Assembly (NCBI GenBank): GCA_963755695.1
Contig: CAVWLB010000010.1
Location: forward strand, 2,914,001 to 2,978,000
Origin: QHWT01 sp963755695
GTDB lineage: Bacteria > Acidobacteriota > Vicinamibacteria > Vicinamibacterales > 2-12-FULL-66-21
Length of the DNA stretch: 64,000 bases
Reading direction: 5' to 3'
In this document: piece by piece, positions 14,108 through 22,102 of the stretch
Layout of the letters: the number at the start of each line of letters is the position of its first letter
Numbering within the stretch: position 1 is the first letter of the stretch
Translations under genes and position numbers: made by a program
The notes under the pieces: generated by a model
What the model was told of the DNA's origin: nothing
Database searches by the model: none
Seen by the model: the letters and a program-made list of their open reading frames with translations, nothing else

Positions 14108-15280
14108 CTAGCCTTTGGTGCTGAACGAATACAGCACTCCGAAACCAATCGAGGATTGCGTCTTCTTGAACGCACCGGACCCGGTCTCGAATACCGGCGA
14201 ATCCGAGAACTCGTGCCGGTACTCGACGCGCCAGATGAGGGCGTCCGTGGGTTTCAATTCGAACGTGCCGGTCACTTCCTTCAGTGTCTGCGCGGCGCCG
14301 GTCGTGAACCCGGACGGGTCATCGTACCACTCGAACCGCGGCGACACCGCGAGCCACTTGAGCGCCTGCAGCTTCGCATAGCCGGCAATTCCCTGCCAAT
14401 GCACCGGCAGGCCGGCCGCCGTGTCCTTGCCGTAGTCATAGTTGGCCATCACGCTGAAGGCCGGAGTCACCGTCCACGTCGCAATCGTGTCGGAAAGCTG
14501 GCGCCAGTCGTGGTTGTTCGACTCCTGTTCCGGGCCGGCCATGTAGTTCTGAACGATCGACAGCTCGGCCACAGGTTTGACCGCGACCTGTGCGCCAAAC
14601 GTCTTGCCGGAATTGTTCTCGACGACGTTGTTCCATCCATTCACGATGGTGCCCATGACACTGACCTTGTCGTTGAGCGGATAGGTCAGCCGAACGCCGG
14701 AATGATAGTAGGGGATCGCCAGCGAAAACAGCAGCGACCGCGAGTAGTTCCAGTTGTCCTTGGCTTCGATCACTTCGGCGCCGTTCGGGGTGACGAATTT
14801 GCCCACGTCGACCTGCAGTCCCTTTCCGAGAGGCGCCAGATAAGTGAGGTAGCCCTCTTCGACGTTCTGGATGAAGTCGTTCTCGCCTGGCTCGAACGCG
14901 TTGATCAGCGTGGAGGCGGGCCCGAAGTTGAACTTCACCTTGAAGCCGGCGCGGGAATCGGCGGTCGCGGGTTTCGCGAGCCACACCTGCGCCATGCTGA
15001 AGGCGAACTGATTGTGCTTGCTGTCGAAGTTGCGGTACTGCGCGTTACCGGACGGCTTGGTCGAGTAGTAGTCGTAATAGGCGTCGACCAAACCGCCGAT
15101 TTCAGTGCTGCGAAAGAAGCTTTCCTGCGCGTCGGCGGGAGGAGGATCCGGGGGCGCTGGCGTGGAAGCGTCGGACGGTCCAGGGCCCGCAGGCTCCTGT
15201 GCGTGCAGCAGCGGTGCGCTGATGCAGAGCATGAACGAGGCACTGAGTACGCAAAGCGATTTCGACATCACATGTTTCAT
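14108..15280 (-). CDS. Outer-membrane beta-barrel porin (OmpL-like/BBP2 type)
   Basis: Predicted outer-membrane channel, 390 residues. A signal peptide (MKHVMSKSLCVLSASFMLC..LHAQE) is followed by a Pro/Ala-rich linker of about 25 residues and a barrel rich in alternating aromatic strands, such as LVDAYYDYYST, GFKVKFNFGPAS, LTYLAPLGKGLQVDVGKF and IWRVEYRHEFSDSP, ending in VLYSFSTKG. This layout matches the putative beta-barrel porin-2 family. Start ATG 15280 has a strong GGAGGGG ribosome site eight bases upstream; longer versions lack one. It heads the minus-strand run porin-glnD-glnB-gltBD, and glnD follows almost without a gap, so uptake of a nitrogen compound is a reasonable but unproven role. 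Confidence 0.85.
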   Translation of the reverse strand: MKHVMSKSLCVLSASFMLCISAPLLHAQEPAGPGPSDASTPAPPDPPPADAQESFFRSTEIGGLVDAYYDYYSTKPSGNAQYRNFDSKHNQFAFSMAQVWLAKPATADSRAGFKVKFNFGPASTLINAFEPGENDFIQNVEEGYLTYLAPLGKGLQVDVGKFVTPNGAEVIEAKDNWNYSRSLLFSLAIPYYHSGVRLTYPLNDKVSVMGTIVNGWNNVVENNSGKTFGAQVAVKPVAELSIVQNYMAGPEQESNNHDWRQLSDTIATWTVTPAFSVMANYDYGKDTAAGLPVHWQGIAGYAKLQALKWLAVSPRFEWYDDPSGFTTGAAQTLKEVTGTFELKPTDALIWRVEYRHEFSDSPVFETGSGAFKKTQSSIGFGVLYSFSTKG

Positions 15281-15657
15281 GCGGGTCCCCTCCGCCCTTG
15301 GCACGGAGCAAGACGGACGCCCCCACGGGAACCGCGGCACGAGCCCACGAATTGCCGCATGAATGCTGGCGATATGGAGTGGATGCTGGCAAAACCTGCG
15401 ACGCCGCAGGAGCGACAAAAATGTCGATCGACATCGCCAAATCAACATGGATGTCCGAACCGGCTCGTGACCTCCGCCGTCTGCGCGACGAAGAACCGCT
15501 CGCGGCTTTCCTGCCGGCGCCCGAGGACGCCGGCCGCACTCGAGCCTGCGGCGACCCGACACCGCCGGCATGAACACAAATGTTGATCGCGCTCGACGGC
15601 TCGACATTTCTGTTGGTTCTGGAACGCCGAATGCACGCCAGTCAACGGAGGGATCAA
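15281..15657. other. 377-base divergent intergenic region
   Basis: Separates the minus-strand porin and the plus-strand basic protein. Apart from the two ribosome sites and a candidate sigma-54 promoter for the porin, no gene, repeat or RNA motif was recognised. Confidence 0.5.
15307..15322 (-). promoter_or_regulatory. Candidate sigma-54 (-24/-12) promoter upstream of the porin
   Basis: On the minus strand a GG (15320-15321) is separated by exactly ten bases from a GC (15308-15309) within TTGCT, the spacing and -12 sequence of sigma-54 promoters. The -24 element (GGC) lacks the usual full TGGCAC. Transcription would start near 15297, just ahead of the GGAGGGG ribosome site. The NifA-like activator in the same cluster makes this plausible. 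Confidence 0.3.
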
Positions 15658-16116
15658 ATGCCGGAACAGGAAACGTTGAGGCGTGCGCGCCGCGACAAAC
15701 GGCAGGGCAAGTCGCCGAGCACGCAGGCCGGTGAGTTCGTTCGCGAGGAGATGCACCACATCCGCGAAGGCAAGCACGGAGCCGCGTCAACGAAGCAGGC
15801 CATCGCGATCGGTCTCTCGAAGGCTCGACGCTCGGGTGTGAAGCTGCCGCGGCCACCGGCGAGCGCCAAGCGCAGCACGAAGCAGAGTGCGGCTGCCGCC
15901 AGCCGGGCAGGTAGTCGGGCAGGGAAACGCCCATCCCCAACCCGCTCGCGCGCCACCCGCCGCGCCCTCAAACGGGAGGGGCGCCGCGCCGCCTCGCGCA
16001 AGGCGCTCTCTCGACAGGCCAAGAGCGCGGCGCGGCGGAGATCGGCCTCGGCGCGAAGCCAGGCTGCACGCCGGGCGGCGCGAACCCGCCAGCGTCGGCG
16101 GCGCGCTAGTCAATGA
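15658..16116 (+). CDS. Small DUF6496-like basic protein with histone-H1-like tail
   Basis: 152 residues. The first 60 (RRDKRQGKSPSTQAGEFVRE, HHIREGKHGA, STKQAIAIGLSKARRSGVKL) match a conserved family of small proteins of unknown function (DUF6496). The last 80 or so are almost only Ala, Arg, Ser and Lys, without hydrophobic residues, like the tails of histone H1-like bacterial DNA-binding proteins. DNA or RNA binding is inferred from this composition. Start ATG 15658 has a GGAGG ribosome site seven bases upstream. It stands alone, upstream of the carbonic anhydrase and separated from it by 381 bases. Confidence 0.8.
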   Translation: MPEQETLRRARRDKRQGKSPSTQAGEFVREEMHHIREGKHGAASTKQAIAIGLSKARRSGVKLPRPPASAKRSTKQSAAAASRAGSRAGKRPSPTRSRATRRALKREGRRAASRKALSRQAKSAARRRSASARSQAARRAARTRQRRRRASQ

Positions 16117-16497
16117 ACACGCGGCTTGCGGTTTGGGGTTGGCGGTCTTACGGTTGACGGTTCCGGTGAGCCCGCGAGAACCGCGAACCGCGAACGGCCA
16201 ACCGCGAACTGCCTACATCTTCTTGTTCTTGTGCTACGATTCCGCTCATGACCCTGCAAGCCTGGTCGCTTGCGGAAGCGCATCGCACGATCGGGTGCCC
16301 GGCAGTTCCCTACTGTCGTCACTGCATCTGTAGATAGTCTCCTGCGACAGTTCGTCGCTCGCAGGAGATCATTCCTTCGTCGCTGGCGGGCGGATCACGC
16401 CCGGCATCTCATCACCAGAGCCCGTCAACCTCACTCACGCGTGCAACGCGTTTCGGCATCTTGCCCGTCGATTCATGAACGAATGAGGAGCACCCCC
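16117..16497. other. 381-base intergenic region with CGGTT-type repeats
   Basis: The first part holds an imperfect inverted repeat (listed separately). The rest, about 16211-16497, has no recognisable gene or RNA motif except the GAGGAG ribosome site of the carbonic anhydrase at 16485-16490. Confidence 0.5.
16126..16212. repeat. Imperfect inverted repeat built of short CGGTT/AACCG units
   Basis: The left arm (about 16126-16162) repeats TTGCGGTT, GGTTGGCGG and CGGTTGACGG. The right arm (about 16175-16212) carries AACCGCGAACCGCGAAC and CCAACCGCGAACTG, the reverse complement pattern. The two could fold into a long hairpin just after the stop of the basic protein. It resembles a dispersed genomic repeat or terminator, but no second copy was found in this window. 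Confidence 0.5.
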
Positions 16498-17109
16498 ATG
16501 AGCAAAGTCCTACACGAAGTCCTCGAGGCGAACGAGCGGTATGCGGACAGCTTTGGCGCGAAGGCGTCCCTTGCGATGCCACCGGCGCGCCGATTCGCCA
16601 TCCTCACTTGTATGGACGCGCGGCTCGACCCGGCGAAATTCGCCGGCCTGGCAGAAGGAGACGCGCACGTGATCCGCAACGCCGGCGGCCGCGCCAGCGA
16701 CGATGCGGTTCGTTCGCTGGTGATCTCTCACAAGCTGCTGGGTACGCGCGAGTGGTTCGTCATTCACCACACCAACTGCGGCATGGAGTTCTTCACCAAC
16801 GACGTCATCCGGGAGTTGCTCGCTCACAGCCTCGATACCGCGGCGCTGAACGATGGCCGCTGGGTGGACGTGGGCACCGGTCCAGGCTCGCGAGCTGGCG
16901 AGTTCATCGAATGGCTGACCGTTTCCAACCAGGCGCAGAGCGTGGTCGACGACGTGACAAGGATTCGAACCCACCCGCTCGTGCCAGCCGGAATTGCCAT
17001 CTATGGCTACATCTACGACGTCACGAGCGGTCGACTCGTGGAAGTGCCGGAAGCGACCACCGTCGGGAGGGTCACGAACCAGGCGGATCTGGGGGCAGCC
17101 GTTATCTGA
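16498..17109 (+). CDS. Beta-class carbonic anhydrase family protein
   Basis: Interconverts CO2 and bicarbonate, the substrate of PEP carboxylase. 203 residues, typical of the shorter beta-carbonic anhydrases. Zinc ligands and the catalytic pair are visible: Cys38 and Asp40-Arg42 in CMDARLD, and His91/Cys94 in HTNCGM, with the conserved HVIRNAGGR at 67-75. ATG 16498 is chosen for the GAGGAG seven bases upstream. The Asp after the first zinc Cys and the C-terminal length suggest the type II-like clade found in many soil bacteria; activity is inferred from the motifs. Confidence 0.9.
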   Translation: MSKVLHEVLEANERYADSFGAKASLAMPPARRFAILTCMDARLDPAKFAGLAEGDAHVIRNAGGRASDDAVRSLVISHKLLGTREWFVIHHTNCGMEFFTNDVIRELLAHSLDTAALNDGRWVDVGTGPGSRAGEFIEWLTVSNQAQSVVDDVTRIRTHPLVPAGIAIYGYIYDVTSGRLVEVPEATTVGRVTNQADLGAAVI

Positions 17110-17209
17110 ACGCCACTCGCCGCCGGCCTGAATCTCCGCTCCGTTCAGCAAGGAACGAACGTCCGGGCGACTCGCGCGAGTCAGCCCGGACGCACTAAGC
17201 TGTACGGCC

Positions 17210-18998
17210 ATGGCGGCACTCGTTGGCACCCGCCTCGGCCCCTACGAAATCGTGGCACCCTTAGGCGCAGGAGGCATGGGTGCCGTCTATCGTGGACGCG
17301 ATACGCGCCTCGAACGGGACGTGGCCGTCAAGGTGCTCCCGCCTCACCTCATCGATTCCTCCGATGCACTGGTCCGGTTCGAGCGGGAGGCGCGCGCGGT
17401 TGCCGCGCTGAGCCATCCGAATATCCTGGCTCTGCACGATGTGGGGCGCGATCGAATCCGTCACCTATGCCGTCACGGAGCTTCTCGAAGGTGAAACGCT
17501 GCGGGAAGCCATCGCGGAGGGTCCGATGCCCCCGCGCCGCGCGCTCGATGTCCTCGCACAAGTGGCGCGGGGACTCGGCGCCGCGCACGAACGCGGCATC
17601 GTCCATCGAGACATCAAGCCTGAGAATCTCTTTCTCACCCGCGACGGGCGCGTCAAGATCCTCGACTTCGGGATCGCAACCCACATCGACTCGAATGCGA
17701 CAACGGAGCTCTCCAGGCCGCAGCTCACGCAGCCTGGAACCGTGATTGGCACACCGACCTACATGGCGCCCGAACAACTGGGGACGGCCCCTGCGACCGC
17801 CCGCTCGGATCTGTTCGCCTACGGGCTGGTGGCGCACGAGCTGCTGACGGGCGTGCACCCGTTCAAACGCGATACGGTGAACGAGATGATTGCGGCGATC
17901 CTGCGCGACGATCCCGCGCCGCTCGGACGCGGGGTTGCCAGCCTGCCGCCAGGCGTCGCGCGGCTTCTCGCGCGGTGCCTGGAGAAGGCGCCATCCGACC
18001 GGCCAGAGTCTGCCCGGGATCTCGCGTTCTACCTCGACGCACTGTCGACGGCGCCCGACGTGCTCTCGGATGCGGCGCTCCAGACACAGCCACGGGTTGC
18101 GCGCCTCTTGAAGCGACGCGTCTTCGGGGCCTCGGTCGCAACCGCCCTGCTCATCGTCGCGCTCACGTGGGGGTACGCCGGGTGGATGGCGCAACGGGTC
18201 GTCACCGGCGCCTTGACGACGGACCTGGCCCGCGCCCAGCGACTCGTGCTGCGGGTGCAGAACGAACGGCTCTCGCATCTGGCGCTCACCGCGGATTTGA
18301 TGGCGTCGTTCCCGGCATCGCAGGCTCTCTTCGCAACGGATGGGGCTACCATCCGCGACTTCCTGATGACCCACCAGGCGCGTGTTCCTGGAACGCCACA
18401 GCTCGCGGCACTTCTGCCCGATGGCCGCGTACTGGCCCGCACTGACAGCGCCAGCCCGGCCCCGCCCGCACCCGGTGACACATGGATAGACACCTTGGTC
18501 ACGAAAAATGCCGGGCCGGCTGTGGTCACCATCGACGGACGTCTCCATCACGCGGCAAGCGCCGCATCGGACGCCGGCGGCAACACCTTCGGTTACGTCG
18601 TCGCCGCGCTTCCAGTCGACCAGCAATTCGCGCGCGCCCTGAGCGACGCGACGCAGGAGGAAGTGGTGCTTCTCGCCGACAGCGTCGTCGCCTCGACGCT
18701 GCGCGCTTCGGAGACGCCGTGGCGATCGCTGCAGGATTGGCGTGCCGCCGGCGGGCAAACCGATCGCACGATGGAGGTGGACATCGGCGCGCGGCAGTAC
18801 GATGCGCAGGAGATCGCGCTCAGTGCGCAACCCCCGCTGGCCGCCATCGTGGCGAAATCCCGCGACGATGCGGCTGCTCCATTCCGGCGGATACAGAACG
18901 GGCTTGTGCTCATCGCACTCATCGGGATTGCGCTGGCGGTCGGAGGCGCATACTGGATCGCTCGTGGCGCGACCAACGCGATTGCCAAACCCAACTGA
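17210..18998 (+). CDS. Membrane Ser/Thr protein kinase with extracytoplasmic Cache-like sensor, one frameshift
   Basis: Eukaryotic-like kinase of the Pkn type, about 595 residues after correction. Kinase motifs: glycine loop GAGGMG (19-24), Lys41 in VAVKVL, HRDIKPEN (about 132-139), DFG (152-154) and MAPEQ. A membrane segment near residues 310-333 leads to an extracytoplasmic region of about 240 residues with helical and PAS/Cache-like character (LPDGRVLARTD). A second membrane segment follows, ending abruptly in ARGATNAIAKPN. The frame breaks at the GGGG run 17443-17446; three G give HDVGAIESVTYAVTELLEGETL. The tail looks like the first residues of a HAMP linker, so the protein may be shortened. 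It converges on the cupredoxin gene with 3 bases between. Confidence 0.88.
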
Positions 18999-19001
18999 CG
19001 A

Positions 19002-19658
19002 TCACTTCGTATAGGCCGCCGCCGGGTATTCCTGTCCGAACTTGTTCTTGTGCTGGACGATGTTCCAGGCGGATTCGTCGAGCGTCAGATCGGGCGCGGT
19101 GACCGCGCCGGCCGCGCTCGTCACCTCCACACTCACCGGACCGGCGCGCTCCGAAAGCGCCGTCACGCGATAACGCCCCGGCGGCAGCGTCAGCGTGAAC
19201 CTGCCATCGGCGCCGGCGGTCGTGATGTGCGGCGTCGAGACAACCACGACCAGCGCCGACATCTGCGGATGGATGTTGCAGAAGACCCGATAGGTGCCGG
19301 CGCTGCTGAAGGTCCGGGTTCGCGTTTCGCCGCTCCGATACAGCCCGAGATCGAACGGCTGCGGCGCCGACATCGAGAAGACGTTGTGGAAGATGGCGTC
19401 CTCGTTCGGAAAACTCACCGTTGAGCCGATCGACACGGCGAGGATATGCGGCTGAAACGCCTTGTTCTTCTGAACCAGCGTTAGCTGGGTCGTGGCGTGC
19501 GGCGCCGCGGCGTCGAGAGGTTCTGCGAACACCACCGCGGTCGCCGGGGCCAGGCCCGAACGCGTGACGGTGCGGACGATCCCCGACACTGGTCCTGCAA
19601 TGCCGATCGACGGCACGGTGGTAATGGCTGCGATGAGCGTGAAGAACCGGCGCAACAT
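19002..19658 (-). CDS. Exported cupredoxin-like protein with C-terminal carboxypeptidase-regulatory-like domain
   Basis: 218 residues with a signal peptide (MLRRFFTLIAAITTVPSIGIA). The cupredoxin part has type-1 copper ligands: FHNVFS supplies a His and FCNIHPQM supplies the Cys-His-Met set. A second small beta domain (ADGRFTLTLPPGRYRVTALS) is a carboxypeptidase-regulatory-like fold, common in Acidobacteriota surface proteins. A periplasmic electron-transfer or copper-handling role is inferred. It follows the barrel protein gene by 8 bases on the same strand, so the two are probably one operon. Confidence 0.85.
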   Translation of the reverse strand: MLRRFFTLIAAITTVPSIGIAGPVSGIVRTVTRSGLAPATAVVFAEPLDAAAPHATTQLTLVQKNKAFQPHILAVSIGSTVSFPNEDAIFHNVFSMSAPQPFDLGLYRSGETRTRTFSSAGTYRVFCNIHPQMSALVVVVSTPHITTAGADGRFTLTLPPGRYRVTALSERAGPVSVEVTSAAGAVTAPDLTLDESAWNIVQHKNKFGQEYPAAAYTK

Positions 19659-19666
19659 CGATCACC

Positions 19667-20955
19667 TCAGAACTTATACGCGAGGACCCAGTCGAAATGG
19701 TGATTCTTGAGCTCGGCAGGTCCGGTCGGAAGCGTCGCCAGCCACCGGTATTCGAAGGAGGTCTGGATCTCCGGCGTGAGCGACACGATGACGTTGCCGT
19801 AGGCGCTGCGGTTGCGACGCCGCGGAAGCAGCGCGCGAGCCGCGTCGTTGATGTCGTCGATCCCAGCGCCCGCGTTGAAGGCCACCCGGTTGGTGGGGAT
19901 CAGTTGAAGTTCCGCCCACCCGCCGGAGCCGTGTGCATCGAGACCGAGCGCGCCGCCGAAAGCATCCATGTTGTCGCCGACGAACACTTCCCCGGCAACG
20001 CCGAACATGTCGCGCCGCGCGGCGAAGTCCACTGCCGACACCCAGCCATTGACCAGACCGTTCGCACGACGTTCCCACCCGTAATGACCCGCTGCGCCGA
20101 TCGAGGCGCGCCGGGTGGCTTCGGGATCGGCAGTTCCAAATTCAATGCGCGCCTGAAACGCGGGACGCCGCGATCGCTCGCCGCCGAGCGCCGGCGGCAC
20201 GAACCGGTAATCGAGATCGACCAGATCGCCGCCGATTGGCGCCATGATGCCACCCGCCACTCTCAAGAGTGGTGCAACCGAGTATCCAGGCGGGCCTGCG
20301 GCGCCCGCAGGTAGAGATTGCCGGACCTGAAGAGAAGCGGGAAGGAAAAACCTGCGAGCGACGTCGGATCGCGCGGTGCGAGCAGGGTGTGATCCTGTCC
20401 GATCTCGGCCGCCGCACGCTTGCCATCGAATCGAATGTAACCGACGAGGAGTCGCGGAAGTCCCATTACCTGCCCGGTCTGAAAACCAGGAATGCCGCCA
20501 AAGAAATCGAGCGCGACGATCCCGCTCGTTCGCACGGTGCCGAGCGTCGGCCCATCAGCGGCAAATCCAATACGGCTCTGACGAAGCGCCATGCTGAAGG
20601 TCCCGGGACTTGCGACCGGCGGGGTGACGAGATTGGGAATGTCGAGCCAGTTCGGCGTATCGCCGTTGCTGAAGGCGTGCGCGTGAATGGTCCCGAAGAT
20701 CTTCAGCGGAAACCGGGTCGTCGATTGAACCTTCGTCTGCGCGAGCTCGGCGAGCTGGGCCTGTACGATTTCGCCGGATGGTTCACGCGCCTTGAGGGCG
20801 TCGAGCTCTTCTCGCAGCTGGCGGACCTCCGCCCGAAGTGCAGTCAGTTCCCGGAGGACGTCCTCCTGTGTGGTCTGAGCCGCGACGCGGATTGGAACGG
20901 CGAGCGTCGTGAGAGCGGAAGCGTACAGAACGAATCTGGACACGATCGTGCGCAT
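19667..20955 (-). CDS. Outer-membrane barrel protein with coiled-coil N-terminus, one frameshift
   Basis: About 429 residues after correction. A signal peptide (MRTIVSRFVLYASALTTLAV..VAAQ) is followed by a heptad coiled coil (ELTALRAEVRQLREELDALKA) and then a barrel with KIFGTIHAHAF, RQSRIGFAADGP and VGYIRFDGKRAA, ending in the aromatic C-terminus DWVLAYKF. The coiled coil plus barrel is the layout of porin-like or DcaP-like proteins anchored to peptidoglycan. The frame breaks near 20278, where one extra G restores DTRVAPLLRVAGG. Upstream partner of the cupredoxin gene. Substrate unknown. Confidence 0.8.
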
Positions 20956-21026
20956 GTGTGCCTCTCGAGGGGTCCCATCCTACATCCGCGCGATGCTCAC
21001 CGTAGTCGCTGAAATTTGCACTGCGC

Positions 21027-21965
21027 ATGGATGGGGTCGATGAAGGTATCCTGCGGAGTGGATCGACCACCAACGTGATCACCATCGCTGTCTGGATCGC
21101 TACCTGCGTGCTCTGGAGCAGCACGTTTCTGTTCATCAAGCTGGGCCTCAGGGATATTCCCCCGTTCACGTTTGCCTGGTTACGCCTGGCCGTCGCGGTG
21201 GCGATTCTGGTGCCGCTGACGATCGCTCGCGGGCGCTGGCGCACGTTCACGTTACGCGATGTCGCGCACGTCGCCGGCACGGGCGTGGTGCTTCTCGGCA
21301 TCAACTACGGGCTGATCTTCTGGGGTGCCCAGTTCGTGCCGTCCGGCCTGGTGGCAATCCTGCAATCCGGCACGCCGGTCATTGCGCTCGCGTTCGGGTG
21401 GGCTTTTGGATCCGAACACGTCAACGCGCGCAAAATCGTCGCCGTAACCGTCGGCCTCGTGGGAGTCACGATCATCTTCGGTTCTCAGGCGCGCGTGTCG
21501 GGGCCACACGCGATTCTCGGGTCGCTCGCGGTCTTTTGCGGTTCTACGTGCGTGGCCTTCGCCTACGTCTGGCTGAAGACATACGGCCAGCATCTGCATC
21601 GGACCTCAGTGACCACCCTCCAGTCGTGTGCCGGCCTCGTGCCATTGCTGCTGGCTGGGTTGTGGCTCGAAGGCGGACCGCTGCCATCGCAGTGGGCTTT
21701 GGCGTCGTGGATCGCCCTTCTGTACCTCGCGCTCTTTGCCTCGGTGCTCGCGTTCTGGCTGAATTACTGGTTGCTCGCGCGAATGGACGCGTCGGCGATG
21801 CTGCTGATGGGGGTTGCTGAAATCCCTGTCGCGGTGATTCTCGGAGCGGTGGTCTTCGGCGAACGCCTTCCGGGCGGAACGTTGCTCGGGGCATTCTGCG
21901 TCCTGGCCGCCGTCGTCGCAGGATTGAGTGGCCGGTCAGACCGCCGCGCCAGCCTCAACGGCTAA
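21027..21965 (+). CDS. EamA-family (drug/metabolite transporter superfamily) membrane exporter
   Basis: 312 residues with ten predicted membrane helices in two EamA repeats. The first begins at ITIAVWIATCVLWSSTFLFI and carries the family PPFTFAWLR signature; the second begins near ILGSLAVFCGSTCVAFAYV. The C-terminal part has EIPVAVILGAVVFGERLPGG, where these proteins carry their usual Pro-Val-x-x-x-Gly-Glu motif. Likely effluxes an amino acid or other metabolite; the substrate cannot be read from the sequence. Starts 71 bases from the divergent barrel gene. Intact. Confidence 0.9.
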   Translation: MDGVDEGILRSGSTTNVITIAVWIATCVLWSSTFLFIKLGLRDIPPFTFAWLRLAVAVAILVPLTIARGRWRTFTLRDVAHVAGTGVVLLGINYGLIFWGAQFVPSGLVAILQSGTPVIALAFGWAFGSEHVNARKIVAVTVGLVGVTIIFGSQARVSGPHAILGSLAVFCGSTCVAFAYVWLKTYGQHLHRTSVTTLQSCAGLVPLLLAGLWLEGGPLPSQWALASWIALLYLALFASVLAFWLNYWLLARMDASAMLLMGVAEIPVAVILGAVVFGERLPGGTLLGAFCVLAAVVAGLSGRSDRRASLNG

Positions 21966-21969
21966 AGTT

Positions 21970-22042
21970 GCCGGGTCTACCCAGCCTCCGTCAAGGCTAC
22001 GGTGGTTGCTGGAGCGCTTCGCGCGAGGGCCAAAGACCCGGC
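21970..22042. terminator. Inverted repeat in a convergent gap, possible bidirectional terminator or dispersed element
   Basis: Perfect nine-base arms GCCGGGTCT (21970-21978) and AGACCCGGC (22034-22042). Inside is a second stem made of CCTCCGT and ACGGTGG around AAGGCT. It sits five bases after the exporter stop and upstream of the convergent regulator stop. No U-tract is present. Confidence 0.45.
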
Positions 22043-22102
22043 CTACACCTTAGTCGTAGGATCGACCTTCGGCTCCGACCTGCGCGTCGCTCGGCGGCGG
22101 CG

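Noticed and set aside
14066..15586. 506-codon plus-strand frame across the porin
   Set aside because: Antisense of the porin gene, which has a signal peptide, a strong ribosome site and a barrel pattern.
16960..16990. GGATTCGAACCC as a possible tRNA T-loop
   Set aside because: It lies inside the carbonic anhydrase coding frame and no acceptor or anticodon stem can be built around it.
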